DNA of 64,000 bases from Massospora cicadina. Lineage: Eukaryota; Entomophthoromycota; Entomophthoromycetes; Entomophthorales; Entomophthoraceae. The stretch covers positions 42,620 to 106,619 of the forward strand of contig JAKSZP010017387.1 in assembly GCA_022478985.1 (NCBI GenBank). Reading direction: 5' to 3'. Every line of letters begins with the position of its first letter. The first letter of the stretch is position 1. The position numbers and the translations under genes were made by a program. Under the pieces are notes generated by a model. It worked only from the letters and a program-made list of their open reading frames with translations, ran no database searches and was not told where the DNA came from. This document shows positions 10,905 to 21,765 of the stretch, in pieces.

Positions 10905-11530
10905 TTGGATGATTTATTATATCAACAGCTTCCGTTAAATACCCCTGCTTCCATTTCTGAGAGTAAAAATTCACCCCCAAGCCCCGAGTTCTGCCAGTAT
11001 GTGCAGAAGCCATATGCATGGCAGATCCTGGAACAGACCAGCATAAGTAATGCAGATCCCTCGACGGACGCTACCTCTTTAGTAGGTGTTAATGTAGCCA
11101 TTCCAGTGGAGAAAATCACTAGTGAGTATTCTCAGTTCAGTAAGGGCATTTCCTCCTTTTTGAGTAAAACAAAGCATTTGGACGTACATGTAATAAACAC
11201 TGAAGGTTCTTCTTACTCAGAATGCATTTACTGTGACATTTTCATTCAAAGCACAAAAATCTGCACTATCATAGACATGGGAGCCCCTGTGAACATAGTC
11301 TCTACCCGGTTGGTGGCTAAGCTTCTGTTGAAACTGGACGTGGACCATTGAGTAGTATACAGGATCACAGGGATGCATAGCACTGTGTATGAAGGAGCAT
11401 ATAGCGCGTTTCCTTTATGATTTGGGTCAGTATGGGCTTCCTCTCTGGCAGTGGTTTTGCCAAATAACAACTACAACATGTTAATCGGCGCAGCATTTAT
11501 GAGGAAATTTGCTGTTGTGATAAATATGGT
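10905..11530 (+). pseudogene. C aspartic protease
   Basis: The region ends in ICTIIDMGAPVNIVSTRL (active site GAC ATG GGA at 11274-11282: D-M-G instead of D-T-G). A stop at 11349-11351 and a frame change follow, then NNYNMLIGAAFMRKF, which is the retropepsin C-terminal strand (usually ILG). The middle residue of the triad is the changed one and the Asp is kept. The N-terminal 120 residues are a low-complexity serine-rich linker after the zinc knuckle. Confidence 0.75.
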
Positions 11531-12030
11531 GCAGAAAACTCTTAATATTTTAGGACAACAGATCCCCGTTTATTTTACCTCTTATGGAATCCTAACGGAT
11601 CTATTCTGCTCTAGTCAAATCAATCTAGCGTACAGTGATGAAGTGATTCCTGTTCGTTATCAACGACTGAAGTGTCAGACCAGGGCTCTCCCCAACCAGA
11701 TTTATGAGATCAAAGGGATCCTGCTTCAGGCAGCAAGCGCTTTGAGCTTACCATCTGAACACCAGTGCATAGTAGGGACTGAGCTTGAAATCAATGCTCC
11801 TAAAGGGCTTTACAGAGAAATTATGGCACTTCACCAGCACTCACGGCTTGAACCACATGTGGCTTCAAGGCTACTGCTACCTGGGAATGGGGAGGTGAAA
11901 GTGCTGCTAGAAAACTTACAGAAGAATACAATAAAAATTTAGCAGCACCAAGTGGTGGCTTACCTACACTTAGTTCCTATAGAGGAAGTTTGTCATATTT
12001 ATGATTTTGGCTCATGGGAGGATCTTGTTC
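11531..12030 (+). pseudogene. C dUTPase-like domain
   Basis: Same frame as the protease end. It reads IVGTELEINAPKGLYREIMA, then RLLLPGNGEVKVLLENLQKN and, after a TAG at 11940-11942, QHQVVAYLHLVP. It matches the A-family domain block by block (TGLTLEF, GEV, PG...GE..LLENL, KxQ.I), so it is the same fold, with motif 3 degenerate. It lies between protease and RT. Annotated by analogy to the clearer B copies. Confidence 0.6.
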
Positions 12031-12604
12031 TACCAGCAAGCTCATCATTTGGCATATTAATCGTGGTTCCACGGGAAGCGCTTACTGGATTATCAGCGGA
12101 ACAGCAAGATAAGGCTATGGCGTTATTTGCAAAGTATCAAGATATTTTTGTGCATGACAATCATGATTTGGGGTGCGCTCAAGGGGTGGTACATTGGATA
12201 GATATGGGGGATCACCCTCCCATTTTATCATGACCTATTAGACGTTTAAAAGCAGTGGAAGAGGTTGTCTCCAACGAGGTGGATAAACTAATTGTGCAAG
12301 GGATGCTAGAGCCATCAAACAGTCTGTGGGCATCACTGGTGCTCATTGTAAAGAAAAAAGATGGCTCAAATCAAGTGGTTATTGACATCACAAACTCAAT
12401 AACATAATGAAGAAGGATTCCTACCCTCTTCCACGGATTTATGATGCATTAGACCAATTGGGTGGGGCGAATTATTTTTCCACCATGGATTTGATCTTTT
12501 GGTACTGGATGATCAAATTGCCATCAGCAGAATGGGAGAAATGTGCTATCCTCACTTTAAGAGGGTTATTCCAGCCAACTCGCATGCCACAAGAGTTGTG
12601 CAAC
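12031..12604 (+). pseudogene. C reverse transcriptase, part 1
   Basis: Starts with the RT-connecting stretch ALFAKYQDIFVHDNHDLGCA, then LVLIVKKKDGSNQVVID, DALDQLGGANYFSTMDLI and RMPQELCN. Stops lie at 12231-12233 and near 12400. It breaks at 12604 inside the LCNAPA motif, where solo LTR F entered, and resumes at 13764. Confidence 0.88.
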
Positions 12605-13763
12605 TGTCAGGCAAACAGCAAGTAAGAATTAGACTGGCCTGCCAGCCAGAGTGCCAGTGCACCCAAACAGAAAACCAGAATGCCCGAGGCACTGCTGTTG
12701 ATATGATGAATATAGAACTGGAAAGAAGTTCCACCAATATCTGCTGAGAGCCAGTATTTTGTATAGGCACAAGATAGAGTACCAGATATTTATGACCATT
12801 AACCCCGAGGGGTGCAAGAATGTTGGCGGATAAGTTGGCTTAATTTTCAACATATATAAAAAAAACTAAATTTTTGGGGAAGTTTTTTTTAATGTAAAAT
12901 TTAAGGAAGAAAAATCGACCAACAATTTTCTCAGTGCAATGTGACTGATTAAATAGTAGTCAATTTGGGGGAACATAAGCCAGGATTGGGTCCCACAAAT
13001 TCGACCTAACCAGTGAATTATTTGGGAATGGGCGGGTTAGTTCCTTGGAAACTGACATCAAAAAATTTGGTGGCAGGCCAAGTTGCTATTGGTTCAACCT
13101 CAAATGTTGAACCAAGGCTTGGCTACGTTTCTGACAGTTGGCGTGACAGCGTTTAGCCCAACAAGCGGTGGGAATCCCCCAAGTCCACCCCACATAGGGT
13201 TGGGCCCATTTGGTTGGGAACAGGTTCAGGACGCCCAACCTGCCCGTTCTTGGTTGCTGGACCATTTGTTCAGTCCATGGCATGGCATCAGGCGCAACAC
13301 CCAATATGTCAGTAGGAAGCTTCAGAACCTTGTCAATGGTGTCCAGTGCTATTACCTGCCCATTGGGGGTGATGCCTGATGGATTTGGGAGGGGGATTTT
13401 CTGATCATCATGTTAACTTAATTGTAACCATTGGGCATTATGGTTGATAAATCAGTCTTCATACCTTTTTGACCATTTAAGATCTAAGCATCCGGCTGAT
13501 TGCCTCTCAAATTGGTTACAATCAATTTCATTTTGACAATCTCAACGCAGATTTCTCTGATTCCCCATAACAGCTCTACTGAGGAGAGTGTGGGTACCAG
13601 TAGCGGTATCCAAAGTGGGAGAGCTGTTACCCAGCGCTTGTCTACCACGTGAGCAAGATTGCCCTGAGTAACGAGGGGTACAGCCATCCTCTTTGGTGCC
13701 TTCTTGCTGGGAAATGGGAAAACGGCCCAATTGACACCCAGGGGATGTTCCCCGGGACTTACA
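12605..13763 (+). repeat. Solo LTR-like element F (1159 bp) in C RT
   Basis: Starts TGTCAGGCAAAC and ends GGACTTACA. It is flanked by GCAAC (12600-12604) and GCAAT (13764-13768), and removal rejoins the LCNAPA motif of the C RT. I read it as a solo LTR from its TG...CA ends and 5-bp duplication. No second copy is in the window, so family and orientation are unknown. ORFs inside look like chance. Confidence 0.7.
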
Positions 13764-14249
13764 GCAATGCCCCAGCTACGTTCCAGCTTGCCATGGATAT
13801 GATCTCAGGTGATTTTAAGCTGTCCTGCATCTTAGTTTACCTCAATGATATCAATGTGTTCTTGCAGATGTTTACAGAGCACCTTGCCCATTTGGAACAA
13901 GTGTTTTGGTGCCTTGATGCTGCTAATATCAAAATTAAGCCTTGGAAGAGCCATTTCTTTAAAGAACAATTAGAATACCTCAGGTTTGTCATGGATTCAA
14001 ATGGACTTAAACTGCAGCTGGCTAAGGTGGAAGAGATAAGCAAGATGACTCACCCAGGTAATAAGCGGGATATTCAAGTGTTTATGGGGATGGTCAGGTA
14101 CTACCAATAGTTCATTCCCAATTTCAGTTGCATTGGGGCCCCACTTTTTGAGTTGTTAAAGAAAAACGCTCCTTTCAATTGGACAGAATGATGCCAGAAT
14201 GATTTTTATATGTTGTGAACCGTGTTAGCAAGTGCACCCATTTTGCAAT
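13764..14249 (+). pseudogene. C reverse transcriptase, part 2
   Basis: Continues with NAPATFQLAMDMISGDFKLS and CILVYLNDINVF: the first catalytic Asp of YLDD is Asn, a GAT to AAT type change. It then reads FFKEQLEYLRFVMDSNGLKL, KRDIQVFMGMVRYY and, after a stop, FIPNFSCIGAPLF. Cut by element G at ATCCC (14250-14254). Confidence 0.88.
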
Positions 14250-14254
14250 ATCCC

Positions 14255-14815
14255 TGTCAGGATTTTCCCTGGGTTAGGTGTAAGCCTTATCCAGGGGGAT
14301 GGATTGACATCCCCCTTCAAGGGGTGTAAATCCTCACTGACTTATTATAAATGATAATAAGAGTCAAATCTACCAGCATATTGAATTTGGGGCTTGTTAT
14401 AAATTACCTCAAATTTGAGTAAATGGTACATTCCATTTTCCTAGGACATGTGACCTGGGATCTCACCTGACCTGGTCACGAGGGTGGCTTGATCCAAGTA
14501 AGGGTCAGAATAATGGGCAATCCAGAAGGCCAGGAGAAACCCTACTTGAACAGGGCCATGACAATCCTTCAGGCACATGTCCCAAAATACCCTATAAATA
14601 TCTCTGATTTTTATTCTAATAAAATACTTTCATTCATAAGATCTATTTTATCTTATATTTTATTAAGTTTAAATTACTCAAATGAAAGGAGTCTCATCCA
14701 TTGTCACATCCAGAGCCACCCCTGTCCTCTTGGCTGACGCCAGCCCCTTGCAGTCAGCCTACTTGTTGGGTTCCCCAGCATTAGTACCAGCGAACACATT
14801 TTGGGAAGCCCAACA
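14255..14815 (+). repeat. 5' LTR of G
   Basis: TGTCAGGATTTTCCCTGGG to CCCAACA. It pairs with 16700-17261. It contains ccctataaatatctctg (TATA) followed within about 40 bases by aataaaatac (polyadenylation-like signal). Confidence 0.92.
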
Positions 14816-14817
14816 AC

Positions 14818-14834
14818 TGGTGCTCACTACAGGG
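14818..14834 (+). other. Primer-binding site of G
   Basis: TGGTGCTCACTACAGGG, two bases after the 5' LTR. Identical to the site of element C. Confidence 0.85.
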
Positions 14835-14893
14835 GTGCTTCCCTGGCGCACCCTGAGGTGCTACCCTCAACCTTGGATGATAATGAACCCACC

Positions 14894-16320
14894 ATGAGCA
14901 CGCCAGATGCTGACCTTCACACTTACCTCCAATGGAATGGCCAAGACCCCACCACAGTTGGGTCTGAATTCCCAAGGAAGTCCTTTGAGTGTGCCCCCTA
15001 AAGACTTTGTTCGCTTCCAAGCTCCCAGTCAGCTGTTGCCCTTGCTGGACCTGTTAAAAATGCCTGAAGAATTAAAAAACAATGAACTTGAGCCAAAATG
15101 ACAGCATTATAAAATAAAAAGATTAGTGAAGGCAATAAATTATCATGGGGACCAAGTATCATGGTTCAAGAGGATGTGGGATGCTCAGAGAGAAGAAGCC
15201 TTTGAGGACATCACCCAGCGGGATGACTATTGGGCGCTAAGACCAGTTTACTGTGATGAAAGGGTTATGTTCAAAAAACTTTTGAACTTGAAACAAAATT
15301 GAGAAAAAATTGGCTAAGCTACAACTCATCCTTTGGTCAAAAAGTGAAAATCAAAATGATCTGAGTGCTCAAAATTCAAAATCAATTAATTATAATACTA
15401 ACTATAATTTCTACTTAGATAATCTAAACTGAAACCCTCCATTCAAAGTTGGGACAAGTCGAGAATCAATTTCCAATCTTGACAAGCTTAAAAAATTTGC
15501 AGGAAGCCTAAAACACAATTGGCGTGATGATTTGATTCAAACGCCAGGCAAAATACCTGGGACTTACCTCTGCACCGTTGAGAATAGGCTTGATGTCTCT
15601 TTTCCGCCTATGCTATTGCTTTCTGACTTCAACAATGCCCTTCCCAAGATTAAACTAAACTACTAAAACTAAAAATCTTAAATGCCCAGTTTGACTCTCA
15701 GATTTGGACAGCGCTGATCCCAATGCAAACAAGAGTCAAGAAAAAGTGGAGCTCAATAACTCCTTTCTGGCAACGCTACCTCTTTCTGATTTTGATGGCG
15801 CCTTTCCCAAGATTGGGCCAAATATTAATAAAATAACCAATTTAGCTGACCCAGTTTGACTCTCCAATTGGGATAGCGCCAATCCCAACAAAGATGAGAG
15901 TCAAGAAAAAGTGAAGCTCAAAGACTCCTCTCTGGCAATGCTATCACTTCCTGATTTTAATGGCGCCCCTCCTGAGATCAGGCCAAATTTAATTAAAATA
16001 AATAATTTAGATGACCTGGTTCGACTCTATAATTGGGATAGCGCCAATCCCAACAAAGATGAGAGTCAAGATAAAGTGAAGCTTGAGAAACCAGCTGACA
16101 TCACCTCCGCTACTGTTGCTAACCTTCTTGCCCACTTCGCAGTTTCCTCACAAACCTTGTCACATGGTTCACTTTTGGTTGAGAGGGATTTGTTCACCAC
16201 AATCCCAAGACAAACCTTCAGGGGGCCACGCCCTACCATCGCTGGGCCATCCTCCAAGCTCATGGGGTCGCTCGCCCATGCTATCCACTGTTGACAACCT
16301 TTTCCCCAAGACCTATGATT
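14894..16320 (+). pseudogene. G internal protein, Gag-like start plus 55-residue repeats
   Basis: ATG at 14894 opens MSTPDADLHTYLQWNGQ. After a frame change the text continues with DFVRFQAPSQLLPLLDLL, WFKRMWDAQREEAFEDITQ and YWALRPVYCDE, an acidic helical region of unknown family. From 15691 a unit of about 55 residues (NWDSANPNKDESQEKVKLKD, SLPDFNGAPPEI) is repeated in frame. The last open stretch (15911-16294) ends with a proline-rich tail. There is no enzyme signature. Gag-like is inferred only from its position after the primer site. Confidence 0.5.
15691..16085 (+). repeat. 165-bp tandem repeat in G
   Basis: Units start near 15691, 15856 and 16021 (2.4 copies). The period is 165 bp, a multiple of three, so the repeat is translated in one frame. 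A weaker earlier unit is visible near 15620. Confidence 0.8.
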
Positions 16321-16325
16321 CAACT

Positions 16326-16601
16326 ATGAGGGCCTTAGCTGATGTTTTTGTCTGGCTTCAAACCCTATCTACCCAAGAGACCTCCAAGTCAATTAAGAGG
16401 GCCTTAGCTGATGTTTTTGTTTGGCTTTGAATTCTATTCACATCTGAGACCTTCAAGTCAACCATGAGGGCCTTAGCCAATGTTTTTGTCTGGTCTCAAA
16501 CCCTATTCACACCTGAGACCTCTGAATCAACCATGAGGGTCTTAGCTGATGTTTTTGTCCATCTTCAAACCCTAACCACACCAGGCACTATCACCGACCT
16601 G
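16326..16601 (+). repeat. 69-bp tandem repeat in G
   Basis: Four units starting at 16326, 16395, 16464 and 16533, consensus start ATGAGGGCCTTAGCTGATG. The period is 69 bp (23 codons). The encoded unit begins MRALADVFVWLQTL and continues ETSKS; one TGA interrupts the second unit. Confidence 0.88.
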
Positions 16602-16699
16602 GTCTGCATTTCACCTGAGGCTCCACACGCCCCCAAACTAGAGTCCTCTGACCCTCAGGCCACAACTTTCTCCCCTAGGCCAAGGCTTGGAGGGGGCTC

Positions 16700-17261
16700 T
16701 GTCAGAATTTTCCCTGGGTTAGGTGTAAGCCTTGTCCAGGGGGATGGATTGACATCCCCCTTCAAGGGGTGTAAATCCTCACTGGCTTATTAGATTCAAA
16801 AATAAGAGTTGAATCTACCAGTATATCAAATTTGGGGTTTGGTATAAATTACCACAGATTTAAGGAAATGGTAATTTCCCTTTCCCTAGGACATGTGACC
16901 TGGGATCTCACCTGACCTGATCACAAGTGTGGCTTGATCCAAGTAAGGTTCAGAACAGTGGGCAATCCAGAAGGCCAGGAGAAACCCTACTTGAACAGGG
17001 CCACGACAATCCTTCAGGCACATGTCCCAAAATACCCTATAAATATTCCTAATTTTTATTCTAATAAAATACTTTTGTTCATAAGATCTATTTTATCTTA
17101 TATTTTATTAAGTTTAAATTACTCAAATGAAAGGAGTCTCATCCATTATCAAATCCAGAGCCATCCCTGTCCTTTTGGCTGACGCCAGCCCCTTGCAGTC
17201 AGCCTACTTGTTGGGTTCCCCAGCATTAGCACCAGCAAGCGCATCTTGGGGAAACCTGACA
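16700..17261 (+). repeat. 3' LTR of G
   Basis: TGTCAGAATTTTCCCTGGG to ACCTGACA, 562 bp, directly after the polypurine tract. Confidence 0.92.
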
Positions 17262-17266
17262 ATCCC

Positions 17267-17660
17267 AACTTGGACAAACAGTTCATAGTGCAAATGGATG
17301 CATCCTTTTCTGCTATAGGGGCAGTATTATCCCAGAAGGATGATGATGGCGTGGATCATCCTGTCATATTTTGTAGTTGAAGCCTGAACTGTCATGAATG
17401 AAACTACACTGTGACCAAGTGGGAGTGTTTAGCGGTGATCTATGAATACAAACAGTTTGGGATATATCTACATGGGGTAAGATTCCAAGTAGTGATGTAC
17501 CATGTTTTCTTGCACTGGATGCAGAATCTGCATGAACTGAGAGGACATCTCGCACATTGGGCACTGAAGCTCCAGGCGTACAATTTTGAGAATGTACACC
17601 ATCTGAGAGCAAAACATCAAAGTGTGGATTGTCTTTCCTGGCTGCCAATGGTTGCTATCA
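17267..17660 (+). pseudogene. C RNase H
   Basis: Resumes the C pol after element G. It reads FIVQMDASFSAIGAVLSQKD (usual TDAS is MDAS, Asp kept), then after a stop YTVTKWECLAVIYEYKQFGI (E kept) and HVFLHWMQNLHEL, where the family TDHASL has lost its Asp (MYHVFL). It ends in HLRAKHQSVDCLSWLP, the tether. Confidence 0.85.
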
Positions 17661-18880
17661 TGGCAGATTTGGCCAAAATAATGTATGAGAAGATGGTGGC
17701 GAACAAATACCAGGATGAGCTGCTGCAGGTGATCAAGATGTTAGATGGTCTCAGGGAGGATACTTTTCTATGTGAGGGGGAACTATATAAGCTGATTGGA
17801 TACTCAATGCTGAGTTTCCCTAAACCTTTAGCTAGACCTACGATTATTATGGATGCTCATCGGGCTGTAGGACATGGAGGCTTGCAGAATACACTGGAGT
17901 TTTTTGCGACCCCAATACTACTGGGAGAGCATGCATTATAACATATTGGAAACAGTTAGTTGTTACCATCAGTGTCAAATGGAAAAGCCATTCCACAAGA
18001 AGATCACATACCAGCTGGTTAAGCCCCAGTTCATCTGGCACACCGTTTCCATTGATGTAGTGGGACCTCTGCCAACTAGCGCCAATTGATCCAAGTATAT
18101 AATCATCACCATTGATCATTTGACTCGATGGGTGGAGGCCAGGGCCATTACTGACTTGGGCACAGTCACCACTGCCAAGTTTATTATGAAATATTATACA
18201 GCGACATGGCTGCCCGCAGTTCATTCTAATGGACAATGGAACCAATTTCACTTTTCACATCCTGCTGAAGTTGAATGAGTTGATGGCGATATGTGGGGTT
18301 TTGACCCACCCCCTATCACCCAGAATCAAATGGAATGGTGGAGTGGGTCAACGGAACCCTAGTAAACATACTCTGTAAATTGGTAAAAGATCGATCCTCA
18401 GAATGGAGTGCCCTTCTAACTACAGCTGTGTTTGCATATAATATCAGCTATCATTCATCCACTGGTATGAGCCCTTTCCAACTGCTGTATGGTCAACATC
18501 CGGCTCTTCCTACCTTGCTTTACTCGTGTGTAGAGGACACTGGTGATGTGGACCCTCAGCAATATTTGAAGACTCTTATGGATACATTGATTAAGCTGCA
18601 AACGGAAGCCTACTCAACCAGTTTGGCCAAGAAGATTTGCAATCAGGCAGCCAATCAGAATAGACAAAGCGAACTTTTGCTGTTCGCTGTAGGGGGCATG
18701 TTTTATTCCATGACCAGCACGGTTTTGGGTGGAAAGGCAAGCTCTCCAACATCTGGGTTGGGCCATTTGAGATAATCAAGAAGACTGGCATAAATGTCTA
18801 CACCATCAAGGAACCTGTGGGGGGTCAGATCATCAACTGATTTCATGCAAAGTTCCTTCAAACATACAAACAGTAAGAGC
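17661..18880 (+). pseudogene. C integrase
   Basis: HHCC zinc domain: AHRAVGHGGLQ, then a frame change, YYWESMHYNILE and SCYHQCQ. Core: SIDVVGPLPTSAN (18045-18086), [18 protein letters not shown] near 18230 and [15 protein letters not shown] (18320-18370), so D, D and E are readable across frames. The C-terminal GPY/F-like module IWVGPFEIIKKTGINVYTI lies at about 18750-18810. A polypurine tract cgggagggtaaag precedes the 3' LTR. Confidence 0.88.
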
Positions 18881-18908
18881 TTATTGTCCAGTCAACGGGA
18901 GGGTAAAG

Positions 18909-19386
18909 TTGTGAAGTTGATATGACTGAACGATATGTTAACCATATCAGCGAATTGAAGGGGGAATCAAGATGAGTCTTGAGATTGACAAAAAAGGTAT
19001 ACAAATTAATAATTAATTGAAATGTTAACCAATTAGTGAATTGAAGGGAATTATGCTGAGATTTAATATAAATGAGAGCTTCTAGTAAAATAAAAACAAA
19101 TAGAAGACTACCAAGCCAAGGATGCATCTATCTTGTGGAACCAAGATATAAAAGAGTCACACAGAGGATTGAAAAGGGGGTCTTCTTTCCATGATTAGAT
19201 TGCTTCAGATAAGTCTGCAAATTAGTAAAATAATAAAGGTTAAAATAAGGGGTGATAGCTCCATATGTAATTTATCAAAGTTTTATTAGAATCGGCAATC
19301 TTCATATTGTCTGTGTGGTTGCTCAGTGGCTAATACCCTGTGCAAACTGAAAAAGAGGTATCAAGACTCTACGCCAAGAATTAACA
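18909..19386 (+). repeat. 3' LTR of C
   Basis: Partner of 7867-8344, about 478 bp, ending AACA. Followed by the duplication GTCCC and the rest of the B1 LTR. Confidence 0.85.
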
Positions 19387-19391
19387 GTCCC

Positions 19392-19784
19392 CCAAGATGA
19401 AAATACTTTAGCTAGTGGTGATTTGGTGAAGTTTATTAAGACCTTACTGCATGGGTTTGTGCTGCCCCAAAACCCCAACTATCAGTTTCCCAAAAAGTAA
19501 AATCATTTTTCCTAAGATCTAATAGGAGCCCCTACCATATTACCTAATTTGGAAGCCACTAAGCTATTCCAAAACTATCATCAACTTCCCCCAACCATCA
19601 AAACTGTTTAAATACTGTTCAGTTGAAAATTGAGAGGAATTACTTTTTTGCTTACCCCCACGCTCCTATTAAAATTATAAAAAACCCAATTTTATAGCAG
19701 CGTTCATTTTTATTTTTATTAAAAATCTTTATGGGATCCAGTGGTGTTAGCACCAGCAAGCACCTAAATAGCTGGATTTCTACA
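19392..19784 (+). repeat. B1 3' LTR, right part
   Basis: Continues the LTR cut at 7866. The end GCTGGATTTCTACA matches the ends of the B2 LTRs (GCTGGATTCATACA and GCTGGATTCCTACA). Contains the TATA-like and polyadenylation-like U3/R stretch near 19670-19700. Confidence 0.88.
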
Positions 19785-19789
19785 TAATT

Positions 19790-20300
19790 CCCCTTTTGCT
19801 AGGGCCTTCATCTCAACTCATCTAGTCAGATGGTCAATTGCAACTATGATGTATTTAACTCCTCTTGTGCTCATGGTTAATGGTCCCATCACATTAATGG
19901 ACACCGTGTGCCAGGCAAATCCATGGAGGACCAGTTGATATCCAGTCATGTTCTTATGAGGCTTGTGCAACTGGCACCCCACACAAAAAGCCAGATAATC
20001 CACTACATTGTAGTTGATAGACTCCCAATATTAGTACTATTGAATGTGGTCAGTCATCTTCCTCAGGCCTCCATACCCAACAACCTTATGTTTGGCTTGA
20101 ATGATTTCTGCTTGTTCCGTTGACCTTGGGGAAAATAATTGTTTTCCATCAATCATCTTAAAAACTTGTCCTTCCTTGGTCTCATTGTTTACCATCACTT
20201 TCTGAAGTACATCTCGGATTCCTTGGGGCTTATTCTCAATTTCTCCATTGACCATCTTCTGGAATAGCTCATCTGATTGCTGTATATCACTTGGACCATT
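19790..20300 (-). pseudogene. A' integrase (N-terminal and core start)
   Basis: Reads DELFQKMVNGEIENKPQG, then AKHKVVGYGGL (second HHCC histidine replaced by Tyr), CVGCQLHKPHKNMTGYQL, WHTVSINVMGPLTM (first catalytic Asp is Asn) and YIIVAIDHLTR. Truncated at 19785 by B1, so the rest of the core is outside the window. Confidence 0.82.
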
Positions 20301-20700
20301 GGTAACCTCAATAATCCATCCACATTCTGGTGAGAAGCTCCCACTTGGTGAACTATCTCATAGTCATAGACCTGTAGCTTCAATGCCCATCATGCCAGTT
20401 GTCCTTTCAGTCTTTTTAAATTATGCAGCCAATGCAGCGAGGAGTAGTCCGTCACTTCTATAAAGTGCATTCTGTGAATATACATACAAAACTGTTTACA
20501 TGTGTAAATTACTGCAAGACATTCACACTCAATAACAGTGTAATTCCTTTCATCTGCTGATATTGTCCAGCTCACATAAGCTACTGGATGCTAGTCTCCA
20601 AGCTCATCTATTTGACTCAGGATGGCGCTGATTACCATTAACAAAGCATCAGTCTGTACTATAAATTCTCAATTGAAAGTTAAATATTTCAATATTTGAG
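20300..20700 (-). pseudogene. A' RNase H
   Basis: Reads FIVQTDALLMVISAILSQ, then SWTISADERNYTVIECECLA, TDYSSLHWLHNL and GASHQNVDGLLRLP. The catalytic D, E and D are present, although the copy needs more than one frame. Confidence 0.82.
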
Positions 20701-21765
20701 AATATATAAGATACTGGCGTAACTTATCATAAGAACTCTGGACCTTTTATTAAAAATTAATCCATTTTTTATGACCTTTAACAAATGAAAGAGGGTCTCA
20801 GCAATTCTCACAAAATCCCATATAAATCTTTGATAGTATCCAACCATTCCAAGGAATACTCGGATATCTTAGACACTTCTCAGGATAGCCATCCGCTCTA
20901 TGGCCTCATTTTTCTGGGCTTATGGCTGCAGTTCACTAGAGTTGATAACATATCCCAGATATTCCAACTCTTTATTGAAGATTTGGCACTTCCTCAGCTT
21001 GATATTCAAAAGCTGTGGACAGTATCTTGAAGACTTTTTCCAAGTGGTGTAAATGGTCAGTAAAGGTCCTACTGAACACATTTATATTGTCCAAGTACAC
21101 CAGGACGCATAACAACTTCAAGTCATTTAATATGGCGTCCATGGTCCTTTGGAACTTCGCAGGTGCATTACAAAGACATTGGGACATCCTTGTTGGTAGA
21201 TACAGCCCCTGCATGGTGATGATCACGCATTTCTCCTGGTCTTCCGTTGGCAGATTGATTTTCCAATACCCTGATATCAGATCCTTTGCGGAGAAATACT
21301 TCACTTTAATCAATTGATCAAATGCATCCTCAATATGTGGTAGTGGATATGAATCCATCTTCCTTATTTTATTCAGCTTCTAATAATCAATCACCACCTG
21401 ATTATAGCCATCCTTCTCTTCACAATCAGGATAGGGCTCTCCCAGGGACTTGATGATGAAACTAGAAGCCCATGCTTCACTAGTTTTCTTATCTTCTTCC
21501 ACTACCACCTTGGCAGCCTTCAACCATCAAATTAATCTCATTCTTGTTGGAAAATTTTCACCAGTGTTGACTTTGTGGATGACATTCATTGCACATCCCA
21601 AATCATGGTCATCCTGGGCGATTATTTCCTAATACTTTTCAAATAGTTTGAGCACCCCCTCCTCCTTCTGTCTTTCCATCAGATCAGCAAGTTGCTCTCA
21701 ATTGACCAACAAATTGATACTCTTAGCCACCCCTGCTGGTAATCCCATCTCATTGAGGGTCCCAA
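20700..21765 (-). pseudogene. A' reverse transcriptase
   Basis: The open stretch 21358-20972 carries MDSYPLPHIEDAFDQL, KDLISGYWKINLPTEDQEKC, GLYLPTRMSQCLCNAPAKFQ and VLVYLDNINVFS, where the second Asp of YLDD is Asn. Upstream to 21765 the connecting and N-terminal parts are readable with stops. The catalytic change predicts an inactive enzyme. Confidence 0.85.

Larger units (their letters stand above)
14255..17261 (+). mobile_element. Non-autonomous LTR element G (3007 bp) in C
   Basis: Complete element with LTRs of 561 and 562 bp, flanking duplication ATCCC (14250-14254 and 17262-17266), primer site at 14818 and polypurine tract ggagggggctc at 16689-16699. The 1.9 kb interior has no protease, RT or integrase, only a Gag-like leader and two in-frame tandem-repeat blocks. 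It must move by enzymes supplied in trans. The LTRs are very similar to each other, so it is one of the younger insertions here. Confidence 0.92.
7867..19386 (+). mobile_element. Gypsy element C, complete but interrupted (nested in B1 LTR)
   Basis: Element with two LTRs of about 478 bp. It is flanked by the 5-bp duplication GTCCC (7862-7866 and 19387-19391), and removing it rejoins the B1 LTR. Inside are gag, protease, dUTPase-like domain, RT, RNase H and integrase. The RT is split by solo LTR F (12605-13763) and the RT/RNase H junction by element G (14255-17261). Net length is about 7.3 kb. Confidence 0.92.
4473..19784 (+). mobile_element. Gypsy element B1, partial and interrupted
   Basis: Plus-strand Gypsy element whose 5' part lies left of A1 and outside the window. 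Visible are the dUTPase-like domain, RT, RNase H and integrase (4473-7500) and a 3' LTR split by element C (7502-7866 and 19392-19784). It is closely related to B2 (36055-57266), which gives the uninterrupted order. The outer end at 19784 abuts integrase sequence of A', so B1 sits inside A'. Confidence 0.88.

Noticed and set aside
13083..13730. Frames on both strands in solo LTR F
   Set aside because: They overlap each other, have no motif and lie within an element bounded by TG...CA and a target duplication.
15691..16601. CRISPR array suggested by regular repeats in G
   Set aside because: Units are 165 and 69 bp without spacers, translated in frame, inside an LTR element of a eukaryote.
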